Counted from the first letter of the stretch, positions 1 through 11,809 are shown. The stretch: 64,000 nucleotides of DNA from Gonatopus flavifemur (GCA_018340375.1 JAFFJZ010000002.1:14960001-15024000), one strand, 5' to 3'. Translations and numbers: made by a program. The notes: generated by a model not told the origin, from the sequence alone.

Positions 1-76
1 TGAGAGTAATGTGAGGATCTAAAATAGATGCCATATGAATCCTTCGTGATATTCATGAGGAAACACACTGTCTCGA

Positions 77-262
77 TATTGTCGAAGTTTCAATCGTTTA
101 TGGAAACGAATGATTAATTGAGTAAATCTCGCAGTACATTATTCACATGATATGTCTAGTTCCAAGGAATTAATCGAAGAGAATAAATTACGATCATTCA
201 TCAGATTTCGTGAGTTTAAATTATAAATTCGTTTTTAAAAACGATTCAAACTTCGAAAACAT
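77..262. mobile_element. Family D MITE, copy 1 (hAT-like foldback)
   Basis: Non-coding foldback element. Its left end is a diverged form of the family D terminus (TATGTTGCTGAAGTTTGAAT) and its right end is the inverted match (ACGATTCAAACTTCGAAAAC followed by AT). Six other copies lie in the window, several with 8-bp target duplications. Here the flanks TGTCTCGA and TGGTCTTA match only loosely, so this copy is probably old. The 8-bp duplication suggests mobilisation by a hAT-type (possibly P-type) transposase. Confidence 0.6.
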
Positions 263-1446
263 TGGTCTTATATGTATTTGACTTCCCTCGAGAACAAAGA
301 AACAATAAAAAAAACTAATTTAATGCTCTGAGAATCCCTGACATGAATTATTCTTCTCTATATAAAACAATTCTCCTTGCACTTATTTTTCGAAAACTGT
401 TGACACAGGTATTTGAATGTTTATACAGAATATTTAAGGTTCCAATAATGTGAATATTCTCAGAGTATTCCAAATAAAACTCGTATAATTAGAAAAAATA
501 TTTTCGAATTACTTCAGACAAGCTTATATATAAGATCGAAGATTATATAACAACCTTGAAGACGTATAGCTCATGTAAAGTGATTTCAACCATTATTCCT
601 TTCCCTTGGTGGAGGATTTTTCTTCACCAAGAGTAACATCAATGCGATGGGGGAGAGAAATGAATGAGATGGACAGATTATCAAGAACGTGGGAAGGAAA
701 AGTTGATGTAAGAGTGACAGGGTGACTTAAAAGTAGGGTAGATAGGATAGAATAGTAGGGAGAGAGATAAAGAGAGAGGAAGAAGGAGAAGAAGAAGAAG
801 AAAAAGACATAAGAGGGAGGTAGAATTCATGTGATCGGCTGGGCGTAAAATTATTCCTGAGATCAGAACTTATGATTCCTGCTGGCTACAGTCGTGACCA
901 TAGCAACGACACAGTTGATATGGAAATTAATAAGCAGTTGGAAAGCACAGAGTTTTTAAGATATTCTCTCTATTTCTCTCAACATTATTCTTCTCTTCGT
1001 TCATTGTAGCGTATCAGAAACAGAGCAAACTGAGCAATGATTCGTTTAATATCCTATCGTCAATACTTCCTGGTGTGGACGTAGGAACCTTGTAGAAATC
1101 ACTTTAGTCAGTCTCTAAACCTTGAAAATCTTTACCAGACCAGGTCCATGATGTTCGTCAAAATTCAAGCTATCAAATCAAACAGAGTGACAAATGATTG
1201 AATAAATATGCAGTTTTGCCTGGAGCGAAGAATATATATTAACAGGGGAAGGAAGTACGCCAGTATTCTATGTTCAAAATCCATTTAATCCTCGACTCAA
1301 TGGAGCGTAAAGAATGGAATATTCACAATATGACATTTGATATTTTTTAAAACTCTAAAAATTCAATATAAACAAGAACAAAGAAATAGAAAAAATAAAT
1401 ATTAACTCCCCTTGCATCGAGTTTTTCTCAAGTATACCGTTATAAG
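263..1446. other. No gene seen; AT-rich spacer with purine tract
   Basis: I see no coding region. The only low-complexity feature is a GA-rich tract at about 760-806 (GAGAGAGATAAAGAGAGAGG followed by GAA repeats). Everything else is unassigned AT-rich DNA. Confidence 0.5.
760..806 (+). repeat. GA/GAA purine microsatellite
   Basis: A run of GAGAGA passes into GAAGAAGAAG, an imperfect purine-rich simple repeat of about 47 bases. It sits in an otherwise AT-rich spacer with no gene nearby. Confidence 0.7.
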
Positions 1447-1659
1447 TATGTTGCAGAAGTTTGAATCATTTATTGAAACGAGTTGTTCATCGAATAACGA
1501 AATACTCAGCTGTCAAGGACCTAAATCCTTTCAATACATCCTTTAAACGATGTTTTCAGTTCCAAGAAATTGAATCAGAAAGATCACCGGTGATTCATCA
1601 GACTTTGAGAGTTTGAATTTTCGTTTCGTTTTTATCAACGATTCATAGTTCAAAAAAAT
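1447..1659 (+). mobile_element. Family D MITE, copy 2
   Basis: Starts TATGTTGCAGAAGTTTGAAT and ends with the decayed inverted terminus ATTCATAGTTCAAAAAAAT. The flanks GTTATAAG (1439-1446) and ATTATAAG (1660-1667) form an 8-bp target duplication with one mismatch. The body carries the family-typical segments AAACGATGTTTTCAGTTCCA and CATCAGACTTTGAGAGTTTG. It is non-coding and non-autonomous. Confidence 0.75.
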
Positions 1660-2416
1660 ATTATAAGTCTCGTAAATGACTAGGGAATGTCTGCTAGGGT
1701 AGATCGGGCTCTAGATTTGAATCTAACCCAATTCAAAATATAGAAGGGATAAGCTCTAGTAGGAATGCTCGACATCGTCATTGACGAGTTTTGTAACGCT
1801 TAAGGGGTTATACTACCCAGGCGCTATAAAAAATGACCGTTTTTCCAGGAATTTTTTTCTCAGAAACTAATCAATGTATCAAAAGGAAACTTTGTGACTT
1901 TATTACACATATTTTGAGGTATGCAAAAGTATTTTTCATTTGGAAATTTAATTCGAAATGGCGCCTTGGCAGCAGGTCAATTGCAGCTGTCACTTTTTTG
2001 AGGAGCGAATTGGCGTGCAGCATGACTCTCTCCAAATAGCATCTAGAGCAAAAATGGAAAAGGCTCGTTGATCTACATTAGTTTTGCTAGGGAAGTACTC
2101 ACGATTATGAATTTTTATTCAAAATTCGCAAATTGGCGCGAGGTTGAACTTTTTTTTTCATTTTTCGACAAAAATCTGACATTAAACTGTCAATAACTTT
2201 GTTATTTCGCCATCCATGGTGAAAATTGTCGGTACTTTCTTGGAGAATTCATCTGAGAAGTTACAGTTGAAATTTCAAGTGAATTGGACGAAAATTGTGC
2301 GAGTTACGTTGCACGTCATTTTTTAAAATGTAGTTTTGAGAAAAACGCGTTGAAACTTTGATAATGCGATTACTATAAGAAAAATCCGAAATATCGGTTT
2401 GGCAATGTGTTTACCT

Positions 2417-3420
2417 TCAGTCAGCTATCCCAGCATCATAAAACTGGCCCTCCAAGCATTGATTTTGCTCTTCTACTACTTTTCTTAAGGATATAAGCTC
2501 CTTCCGAGCGCTTTTTCGATTTTCCGAGGCTCAACGGTTTGCGGCTTTCATTCGAAGTTCATCAGTTTCCATGACAAAATCATATAGTTCAGAACTAATC
2601 GTCAGCTGAAGTATGCTCGAGACATCCAAAAATCTCCGAAAACCGTTGTTGTACAGTATGGCAGCAACGTTAGCAGCAATGTCAACTACTGATTTACCAC
2701 TGGAAATTGTTTTTGGCGCAATACTCCAAGCGACGGCGTTGAGGCTTTCATTGGCATTTTGAGTGAAACCTCCAAGCAGTGATGCCAGATTCGAGAACAA
2801 AACCATATTAACTCACCCCATTGATCGCTTCACTTTTCTCCCACCATGCGGTATAAGTCGGGCGAGCGAGAGAGTGATAGTTACTCTTTCCCTGTTGCTC
2901 ACCCGACTTATTCCGCATGGTGGGAGAAAGAGGAAGCGGTCGATGGAGAGGGTAAAAAAGCGGTCTCGGTCTCGAATCTGGCATCCCTGCCTCCAAGGCA
3001 TCGGGAGAGTGAATCATATTTAGTCAAGTCCTCGTATATTTTTTGAACAGTATCGAACATTGATATAACCGGTTTATGCTCATAAAATTCAAGAGTATGC
3101 GAAGCTTTTGCTCTTTGCCAAAAACACCAAGAATTTTCTCCTACTGGACACTTTTCATGTTGAGGCTTCTCATCTGTGGATATTTTATGGTACAGAGTAG
3201 CATAGATTTATTTTCGCATGTTTTCCACTGAATCTGTATTTCGACGTATAGCGAGGCCATAGTAGATCCTTAATTCATCGATCAACGTTCCTGTCAACTC
3301 GCCACGACTTCCAAGATTTTTTACTTCTTCTTTTACATTACGCAGTCTCGTTCCGATCTTTTTTCGGACGTGTCCGATACATTCTTTCTTAGTAACAGCA
3401 AAATCACCACTCAAAACGCC
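2417..3420 (-). pseudogene. Decayed Mutator/Kolobok-like transposase, C-terminal part
   Basis: Minus-strand reading frame resembling the C-terminal region of a transposase-like family common in insect genomes. It contains KECIGHVRKK...GTRLRN near the upstream end, then LTGTLIDELRIYYGLAIRR, then CPVGENSWCFWQRAKA, then TQNANESLN, and finally a short acidic C-terminus ending GIAD at about 2417. It is broken by in-frame stops (at 3208-3210 and 2531-2533) and by a 213-bp hAT MITE at 2777-2989. The reading frame is continuous on both sides of the MITE once the insertion and one 8-bp duplication are discounted. The N-terminal half is absent, because the element's own end lies about 180 bp upstream. 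It is non-functional. The family call rests on recalled motif resemblance, not on a search. Confidence 0.7.
2777..2989. mobile_element. hAT MITE, copy 1, inside the transposase
   Basis: A 213-bp palindromic element with ends CAGTGATGCCAGATTCGAG and CTCGAATCTGGCATCCCTG. It has a perfect 8-bp target duplication, CCTCCAAG (2769-2776 and 2990-2997). CAG-starting termini with 8-bp duplications are the hallmark of hAT elements. A second copy lies at 13575-13785. Short open frames across it on both strands are artefacts of the palindrome. Confidence 0.9.
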
Positions 3421-3837
3421 ATATTCGTAAAAGTGGAATTTCTAAACGGTCAAGAACTCTCGAAAACACCTCGTTAAAAGTACCTTGTTGAATTTTCTTG
3501 GCTAAGATAGTGTTTGCATATCAATCTTGGATAGTTAAAGCATCATTTTAGCCAAAAAACAAATCGAAAACAAAAATTTGCTGGGTAGTATAACCCCTCA
3601 ACTAGTCAAAAACTAGACGCTTGCAGGTGTCTCGTAGGGTTCTGGTGAGGTACTTGCAAGTGTCTAGTATCTGGCTAGTTATACGTTACAAAACTCGTCA
3701 ATAACTAGAGCATTTCTACTCGGGAGTAAGATCAGAATTTTGATCGATCATTTATAGTTATATCAGTATAGATCTCAAGTTAATTTCTGTTACCGATACA
3801 AATTTTATCTCCAATTCACTCATACTCACTCATACTC

Positions 3838-3890
3838 ATATACTACCCAGCGAATTTTTGTTTTCGATTTGTTTTTTGGCTCAAATGCTC
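3838..3890 (-). repeat. Inverted solo end of the TTAA element
   Basis: The stretch ATACTACCCAGCGAATTTTT then GTTTTCGATTTGTTTTTTGG is the inverted copy of 3551-3592, the right end of the 1804-3597 element. It lacks the outermost GGGGTTAT. It sits about 240 bp outside that element, so it is a separate fragment or a rearrangement. Confidence 0.7.
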
Positions 3891-6427
3891 AACTCATTCC
3901 ATCTCAACAATCCGTTCGCTTTTAGCCTGATTTTTTTTTCCATTTAAGAATAATACTCAGTATTTGCATCAAACGTCACCCTACATTGTCGAAAATTCAG
4001 CGCGAAAAACGAAACTACCCGACATTCTCAATCGATTGTTTTGAATTCAATATTCAATCCAAAATCCTTAGTAAATTGTCTTCGATGTGAAACTCACAAT
4101 TACAAAATTGATCTAATCCTCCCTTTATACGTGAAACTTGAGAATAAATGTATGCCGTCGCTATGAAATAATAGGTAGATTCGATTACTTAAATAAAAAA
4201 TAGTAATATAAAAAAGTCCATTGTGGATGAATTCATACGATACAGGGAATCGCTAAAATCTGCATATTATCTTCACAGGGCCTAATTATTTGACGTTAAG
4301 AGTAGAATAAAAAAGAAGCCCTCGAACCAGTTGTCTCTTCAAGCAGTTGCTTATCAAGGTAAATAAGTAATTGTTTATGATGCCAGAGGCATAGACATTG
4401 GATGTGTTGCATGTTTTTGTTCAATGCATCCTCATTTAATTAGCTAATGACTGGAATGACTCCAGGCGATCCCATGGAAGTTGAGAATCCAAAAAGGACG
4501 TACGTTCAATAATTTCTCTTTCCCTACTAAGTGAAAGATTATAAAGTTTCCACAGAGTTTTCGATCCACATTTTGAGGACATTTTATGTTAACTATAATT
4601 CTATATAAATCGAACAAGAGAATATTCTCTCTTATGATTATAAATGTTATGGAGAATTTTTTATTCTTCATTGTCATACCGACGTGATCGCCTGAAAAAT
4701 TGGATTCAATAAAGAGAAGAAATAGAGATTTACTCCCAAAATACTTGATATCATCGGATTGAAGCAACATTTGTATAAGTATTCTTCATGAATTTGGTTC
4801 AAACAAACATCCCCCTAGAACGAAAAATGAAGTATCAGATTTTACACGAACCCTTTAAATTTAAACCACTCTTCATTCCGAATTCAAACATATTTTTCAA
4901 ATGAGCCATACTTTTCATTGCAAAGTTTTACTATGATTCTATAATTTTCAACATGATTTTATATTGAATTCAACGCTGCAACGATAAAAATCAATGACAG
5001 AGGGATACATAAAAAAACTTCATGGCTGTGAAACATCTTTTACGTTATCGAGCAGAATACCATGGCTCTGACAAAAAATGAAGCACTGCAATGTCAAAAA
5101 GCTCAACTAAGATTTATGACAAACCTCACTATCATTCTTTTTCCTCAAAGCTTTTTCCTTGTTTTAAAATCCGAAGAAGTTTTTCTCGACCCAAGTTTTG
5201 AAGCAAAAGTTGTTCGGCCGAGATATGTGGGATGAAAAGCAGAAAAGCATTGATAATATCGTGAAACATGTGAATCCTTATGAACACCATAAATTATGAA
5301 ACTGATTATTTATGCACAAATGAAAGATATATGATTCACATGAAGGGACATTTATGAGTATATTAAAAGAATGTGTTGGTATAGTAATAAAGGATGTGAA
5401 ACATCCCTTTTATGAATTCTTGTAAATAGTTATTTAAACGAATACAAAATCAACGAATGAAATTCACTATGGTGATTTGATTAACTTTCATCGAGGGAAT
5501 ATTAATTCTCAATTTCACGTACATATGATATGTTATACTACATCCAAAATATGTGCTTGTGTGTGCGTACTTGCCGAGAATGTTCCTGCCATAATTATAT
5601 TCGATATTCCGAGTTCACAGGATCATTTTGAAACAATTATACAGAGATTTTTTCCTGCTTCATTGAATAAAGTAATTAAAATGTCAAGAATATATATTAC
5701 ATCGTACATATTTTTTTCTATTTTTTTTTTCATTTTGACGATCAAAAAATTTTAAACCAGACATCTTCTTTCATGTGGATGGTATTTGATTACCGATTCA
5801 TCACATCACTTTTGTGCCATTGGTAGTCAACTTCACGAGTCGTGGCTGGAAATTTTCATGTCTCAAACTTGGCCACCCTAAATCAGGAACAATGTTGAAA
5901 TGGGGTTGGCCCACTTTCCATATTCATGATTCGTCTAAAACTCACTCACTTCCTCCTTTCGTTGCTTATACTTTATCATGAAATATTCAACAATAACGAT
6001 CAAACCAGTCACTGTGCTATGGATTTTTTGACGCATTAAATTACTTATTCATCTAATATTATGTTCATAGTTAAATATCTTTATACATGTGCACATGCTA
6101 TCTATTCGAGTATGTTGGAAATGAAATAGTGCATATTAATTCTTAGCTTATCATACGTGAAGGGTTGATGATATCGATATGTATTTTTCTAGGCATGAGA
6201 ATATGAAAGGCATCATTTTATTATTGCCTACACGGGAAGATGAATGAGCTGTGAGATGAACAATCAATTTTTCATCTCCATCAGTTGAATTCGGGCTGAT
6301 ATATGTTGTTGGAAAATTAACTGTCCTGTGGATGTTGAAGTATTTAGCAATGATACCTGAAATTTAGCTAATGAAGTTGGAAATTCTTTTCCTTGTACCA
6401 CCAATAGTTCAAAACAAGTAAACACAA
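3891..6427. other. No gene seen; AT-rich spacer
   Basis: No coding similarity, terminal repeat or target duplication was recognised here. Short open frames (for example 5477-5755) end in low-complexity phenylalanine/isoleucine-rich sequence and look like chance. Confidence 0.45.
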
Positions 6428-6701
6428 CCCACTGAGCATTTCCGTTAGAACCTTGCATTAACATTGCATCGATGTCGATGCGATCTTGAAAGTACCTGTT
6501 ATGAGAATTACAACAGTAATATTACAACATCCAATCACAAGTAAATTGCAGCAATGTTACGTTGTCAGGTGATATTTCAACGATATTTTTGCAAGTTACT
6601 TTTGTAATATTGCATTTGTAAATTGAAAGACAAGTACTTTCAAGATCGCATCGATATCTCTGCAATGTTAATGCAAGGTTCTAACGGAGATGCTCAGTGG
6701 G
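6428..6701. mobile_element. Foldback MITE with ~70-bp inverted arms
   Basis: Ends CCCACTGAGCATTTCCGTTA and, inverted, TAACGGAGATGCTCAGTGGG. The arms extend about 70 bp (AACCTTGCATTAACATTGCA and its complement). Both flanks carry AA, which would fit a 2-bp target duplication but is weak evidence in AT-rich DNA. There is no coding capacity. Confidence 0.65.
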
Positions 6702-6811
6702 AATCAACATGGAATGAGGAATTTGTGGGGAAAGGTTGATCCCTCGATGCGGAAGCTGGTGCCCCTTCATTTGTGGTTTCGGAAACTTCATCAAGTGGAT
6801 ACGAGCTTATC

Positions 6812-7045
6812 ATCAAAGCACTGTTTTTTTTGTGGTCAAATTACTCGAAACTGAATTTATGAAATGATCTGAAATTTCCAGGGATGATTCTTTGAGACCT
6901 TATCTTGGTGGCTGAAGAGCCCGAATTTTGAATTCCGGAAAAAAAAATTATTCCCGAAAGTTCTAAAGAATCATCCCTGAAAATTCCAGATCATTTTGTG
7001 AGTTGAGTTTCCAGTAATTTGATCAAGAAAAACCGTGCTCGGTCG
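6812..7045. repeat. Inverted repeat / hairpin
   Basis: The left arm contains GGTCAAATTACTCGAAACTG and CCAGGGATGATTCTTT. The right arm contains AAAGAATCATCCCTG and CCAGTAATTTGATCAAG. The arms are about 90 bp with several mismatches. It is probably an old MITE; the boundaries are not resolved. Confidence 0.55.
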
Positions 7046-7170
7046 GTGAGTTCGTATCCTCTTAAGAGGACCAAAGCATACGGAAGTGGGGGAGAGGAAA
7101 AGTCAAATTTTGCGCGAACTTTCCTCACAAGGTACGTAATTAATACAAATTTGAAGTGAATAATAATTAA

Positions 7171-7772
7171 TTACGTCCTTGGGATTGCGCACTGCAACAC
7201 ACTACGAATTTCCAAATGATTTCTAAAGTCTGAAGAATAAAATTATGAAATTTGTCAACATTTAGAGGTTGAAATTTCACAATTTAATTTTTAGCTTTCA
7301 CAAATCATTCCCTGCTAAAAATTTCCCTTAGAAAACGATAAAATTCTTCCTATCGGTTTCAATGTGGTTCCTGAAACTGGATCCCTCGATACTGTATCGT
7401 GGATTTACGATAGAATCTTATCGATTCTTATCGTATTCTATAGGATTGAGGATGTATGTATCTGGTTTTATCGTGAAATTCCCATAGAAAAGGTATTAAT
7501 TATTTGGAAAAATATAACCTGTTTCCTTTCAAATAAGTCGCACATCTTCCATAGGAATTTCACAATGAAACCAGATACATACCTCTTAAATCCTATAGGA
7601 TACGATAAGAATCGATAGAATTACATCGTAAATCCACGATACAGCATCGGGAATTCCAGTTTCAGAAACCACATTGAAACCGATAGGAGGAATTTCATCG
7701 TTTTCTAAGGGAAATTTTTAGCAGAGTTGGGAAATTTGAAGTGCGTGGCAGTGCGCAATCCCAAGTACGTAA
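7171..7772. repeat. Outer inverted repeat enclosing a hairpin
   Basis: TTACGTCCTTGGGATTGCGC on the left pairs with GCGCAATCCCAAGTACGTAA on the right, about 550 bp apart. A second, longer hairpin (7312-7724) sits inside. This suggests one foldback element inserted in another, but no target duplication is clear. Confidence 0.55.
7312..7724. repeat. Long hairpin with ~180-bp arms
   Basis: The left arm begins CTGCTAAAAATTTCCCTTAG and the right arm ends with its complement. The two arms stay alignable for about 180 bp through GGTTTCAATGTGGTT, CGATACTGTATCGTGGATTT and ATGTATCTGGTTTTATCGTG, around a loop near 7490-7545. It has no coding function. Transcription would give a long imperfect dsRNA stem. 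Confidence 0.7.
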
Positions 7773-8246
7773 TTCATCATCATTTACTTTGAATTTATAT
7801 TATTTCCCCTCCTCCACTTCTCCATGCTCTAGTCCCATCAATGTATTCAACAATTACAATTGTAATCATCATTATACGGCACTACAGGGTAATTTCCTTT
7901 CTTCACTCTAACTCGTGGTGAGATTGTAGTGATCATGAAGGGTTATCGCCTTTGAAACCGAGTTAAATTGAGGATATTCAATGGAAATTCAATACATTTG
8001 AATGAATCATTCCCTGTTGCGAAGGTTTCATTAAATTTCACCAATCAATGGGTTTTAAAAAACATTTTTCAACAGGGTATGGAAATTGAAGAAATCGCTT
8101 CTAAGATCAGCTACAGCAGCAGCTTCTCAGAGGAAACTATCCACTGATTATAAAAACAGATGGCTGAAATTGTCCTTTCTGACCCGTAATTCTCAATGAG
8201 CTGAAGGAGTTTCCAAAGGAGTGGTTCAATAAGACAAAGAAATTAA

Positions 8247-8476
8247 CCCTGTAGAAAAATTCCTTCTGGAAATTCAGAAAATGTGTGACTGTAACTTTTC
8301 CCAGTCACTTTCTTCTGAATTTTCAAAAAACTTTTGTTGAATTTCCAGGAATATGACTGGATTCTCAGAATAAGCTCCGAAATTCAGTAAAATTTATCTG
8401 AAATTTCAGAAGAAAAATGGTAGTAGAGAATCATAATCACATTTTCTGAATTTTCAGAAGGAAATTCTTTACAGTG
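8247..8476. mobile_element. Foldback MITE, family F (CACTGTA ends)
   Basis: Left end CCCTGTAGAAAAATTCCTTC, right end the complement of CACTGTAAAGAATTTCCTTC. The arms pair for about 40 bp. The termini resemble other CACTG elements here (15566, 37605), with the left C-A-C mutated to C-C-C. The flanking dinucleotides AA and AG differ, so no duplication is claimed. Confidence 0.6.
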
Positions 8477-10447
8477 AGGATACTTGAACACCTGGGCCTA
8501 GTTTTGAGCTATCAGGAACGTGTACAGCGAGGTTCCGAAACTAGCGAAAATTACGTTCCGGGGTGGAGAAAGGCAGAGATACTTGTAGGCATTGTTGTGT
8601 TTTTGTTCCGTTCGAGAAGTGCCAGACTCATCTAACTGAGGGAAATTCCCTCGGCTTTGATTGTTTGGGGGAGAGAGGCATTCCCTTCCATAAACCGTTT
8701 AGAAAAATTTTCTGAGAGGTGGGCTGCTAAAATTTGGTCAAGAGGGTGATGGAGCCTTTGGTAACCTCTGAGCGAAGCAAGTCGGCCAGTTCAAATGGTA
8801 TTTCTTCCACCATACTACACTGAATTTCCATATGAAGTTTGATTCTCGAGTTGTTTTCACTTCCAAACCAGGCTGATCCGGCTATACAACAAGGAAGGAA
8901 TTCAGGGGAGGAAAGATATCTTCAAAAAATAGTGAATTTCTTTGACATACGTGGCACAGTCCCTCCCGATACGTGGAATAGTCAATTATATCACGTCGCA
9001 TTTGGATTTGTAGGCACATTAAATTTAAATTCTGTGATGGGAATCGCAGAAATTGCTAATCCTCATAAAGATTTACAAAGGGACCAAGTTGCATTACAGT
9101 TTGTAATGCTTTACATTACTTGATCAGTGAATCGCGTAGCTCGTTCTACTGGAAACATATTAAAAACATTTATCATCGATATATCAAATAATGAACTCCA
9201 CTACATGTGTTTCAAAGAGGCACTTTTATGCGTGCACTCAAGACGATAGAGAAACTGGTTGACAGATTCCCAAACCTTGAAGTATCCATCTTTGAAGTTT
9301 GTAGACCTCTTTATGAGTTGATTTTCAAATAATTTTGAACAAAAGAACATCACTCCATTGTATGAAGCTGAGTACCAAGCTATAAATTTCCCTCCCTTCA
9401 AATTGGGCCATCAAAGGCCCATCCAACTTGGGTCAGATCGCACCAACTAAAGAATCACATTTTTAACTGGTTATGCAATCATATCCTTCTCATGAAACAT
9501 TTCTAGAATGTTTCATCCGTAATATTGTGAATAATATTCCATAATCAATATAAAAAATAACACAACCTGGTGATGATTAAAAATTCCCATACACGAGAGA
9601 ACAAAAAGCAGCGCGATGAATGTCAATGAGGATTTCTTTCCCAAATTTCAACTTCCCATCTCTCAAATAAGATTACAATGCTTTTGCCGGAATATCAATT
9701 TCAAAGCATGAAATAATTCTCTTTTCTCCATCGTTCCTTCAATGTCCATAGCCGTACCAATATTTTGATTAAATTCACCGAACAATGAAATGAATTTCCT
9801 CCAAAATGATGAGTGAGCGATGGAGATATGACACTCGAATGAATTTGTAAGTTTGAAAGTTGAATTCTTCATCTCCATGATTCGACTTGAGGTTCTTTGA
9901 GAGAGTGTGAGTGAAGATGAGATATAATTACGAGGTTGATTAACGTGACTTTAGAAGCCACGAGTTCACATCGGAGATCGTAATTAACTTGGTGGTTGAC
10001 ATCAAAACAGATTAGTACTTACCCTTCTGCATGACTGGACACTGGAAAATTAGCCGAATCTTCCTCCCCAAATTATGAATCGGAAATAGGACGAGAATTG
10101 CGGATTTCATCCAAACGGATGCTTCAACTTCATCGCGTTCAGACGTTTTGAAGAAAAATATTAGAAACGGAATTCCTCTCGAAACTATCATTCGATCAGC
10201 GAATTCTCTCCTAATGTACTTCAGTTGTTTAATTTCTTCCATTGAAAGCATCGAATAGAAGAGAATTAGAGCAATATGCGGAATAGAAAATTTATTTGTT
10301 CATATGAAAACACCGGGCTTTAACTTTAGAGCATTTGTATTCACATGCATGAAAAATGAATTATATGCTTATTTTTTAAACAAAGAACATTAACCTACAC
10401 ACGTGAAACGTGAAATTGGGTATTTTGAATCGAAGATGAAAAGTGTT
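8477..10447. other. No recognised feature; one orphan open frame
   Basis: There are no terminal repeats or recognised proteins. An open frame at about 8839-9123 (94 codons, with PPDTWNSQLYHVAFGF) matches no family I know. It has no supporting start context or splice signals, so it is left uncalled. Confidence 0.4.
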
Positions 10448-10664
10448 TCTTGAAAAACCGAGTTCATTGATATTCAGAAAAATTACTGTCAATTTAGGAA
10501 AAGAGAATTTACCATAATTTGATAGTTTCACTAGGAGAAATAACAATAAAACGATCAACCTTTGATATTTCCGGTAAACTTACTACGAATATTTTTCAGA
10601 GATCTTCTTTCTGCCTAAATTGACAGTCATTTTTCTAAATATTAATAGACTCGGTTTTTCCATG
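10448..10664. repeat. Inverted repeat, ~58-bp arms
   Basis: CTTGAAAAACCGAGTTCATT...ACTGTCAATTTAGG on the left pairs with CCTAAATTGACAGTCATTTT...GACTCGGTTTTTCCATG on the right. It is likely a degenerate MITE; its ends are not resolved. Confidence 0.55.
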
Positions 10665-11342
10665 TACATGTTCATCTAAAAATCTACAACTAAAAAGGGT
10701 ATTTAGGGTTTCAAAAATATTGTGAAAATCTTGCACGATGAATTGATCTTGAATCAGTGAAATAGCACTTGGAACCTTGTCATAGTGAGATCACGAGTTG
10801 GTTAACCTGTCCGCAATATTGTTGCTAATAATTCTAACGTGTGTAGAGATTCAGCAAACAGTTAATTTCCTGCCTTGGTTGCAATGCTCATTAACAGTGT
10901 GAATGTAATCCTAAATGTGGAACGTTGTATTGTGTCCCGCTATTTCCAGGCAGGAAGTTAATAATTACATACAAAATGATGGATCCAATATGATAAATCA
11001 ATACAATTTCTCTGAAACTTCCTATTGAAGGCTTCCAGAAGATTTGGCAAAAATTTCGATCCTTCCTTGGTGATCTATGTTTTGAGTGGAATTGAATGTT
11101 TTGATCGTTTTTGTTGAAATATAACGAGGGATTTTCGAAATAATTTTTCATGTAAGATATCGGTATCGTGATGTAATCATCTTCCACAAGTAACACGATC
11201 AGTATCCTAATTAATATCCTAATATAAAGGGTGAAGAATTCTTCAAAGTTTAGCGTTTTTGATCAAAGCTTGAATATTTTTTTCCAACGTCGAGACAAAC
11301 GTTGCACAGTGTGGCCGATTTATACTGAATCGACAAAAATTT

Positions 11343-11809
11343 GTGACGCGCGAGTTCTCGGATGATTTCAATGAACTCAACGGGGTTATATTCATAATGG
11401 GTCAAACCAACTTATGAGACACCGCAAATTAGAATTATATATGAAGATACGAATTATGGGTTCATTGAAATCGGTTAAGAACTCGCGCAACCCCAAATTT
11501 TCGAAGAAAATCCTAAACAGCTTGGATTTGATACATTGACAGGTATCAATTCCAAGTGGCATCGACAATGTGGAGTTTTATTGGCTTCGAGTGTGATTCT
11601 TGACTGCATGGGGAATGAAATTTCACGAGGTTCGGTCAATTCTTTATACTTTCACCGCTGTAATGAATCCTGAAAACATTCAAAATTTCGATGTATGCAG
11701 AAATATATATATATGGGAATTTCAATTTGCGGTATCTCATAAGTTAGTTTGATCGATGATAAGTGAAACCCCGTTGAGTTCATTAAAATCGGTCGAGAAC
11801 TCGCGCTTG
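11343..11809. repeat. Inverted repeat with ~98-bp arms and an extra copy of one end
   Basis: The left arm carries CGCGAGTTCTCGGATGATTT and ACTTATGAGACACCGCAAAT. The right arm carries the complements (ATTTGCGGTATCTCATAAGT and GGTCGAGAACTCGCG). A further copy of the tip, TCGGTTAAGAACTCGCGC, lies between the arms near 11473-11490. Confidence 0.6.

Larger units (their letters stand above)
1804..3597 (-). mobile_element. TTAA-target DNA transposon, Kolobok-like, decayed
   Basis: A 1794-bp element with perfect 17-bp terminal inverted repeats, GGGGTTATACTACCCAG on the left and its complement at 3581-3597. It is flanked by TTAA (1800-1803) and TCAA (3598-3601), read as a TTAA duplication with one mutation. 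It carries the C-terminal half of a Mutator/Kolobok-type transposase on the minus strand. The target size, the termini and a related foldback element at 54769-56634 (GGGGTTATATCTTCCAAACG) suggest one TTAA-target family. Assignment to Kolobok is inference from TTAA plus transposase type. piggyBac is less likely because the ends start GGGG rather than CCC. Confidence 0.65.
1754..3723. mobile_element. Family E MITE interrupted by a 1.8-kb TTAA element
   Basis: The outer arms are inverted repeats of each other: AGTAGGAATGCTC...TTGACGAGTTTTGTAACGCT on the left, and ACGTTACAAAACTCGTCAAT...GAGCATTTCTACTCGG on the right. Removing the inner element (1804-3597) and one TTAA copy leaves about 172 bp. 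That agrees with the uninterrupted copy of the same family at 51127-51290 (about 164 bp). The uninterrupted copy reads CGCTTGACTAG at the point where this one is split. Confidence 0.75.

Noticed and set aside
2763..3046. Four overlapping open frames on both strands
   Set aside because: They run across the palindromic hAT MITE (2777-2989) and are mirror-image translations of it.
5477..5755. 92-codon frame with a hydrophobic end
   Set aside because: The hydrophobic end is translated from T-rich simple sequence. No start context or similarity supports it.
8839..9123. 94-codon open frame as a host gene
   Set aside because: No recognised domain, non-ATG edge and no splice signals that decide a structure.
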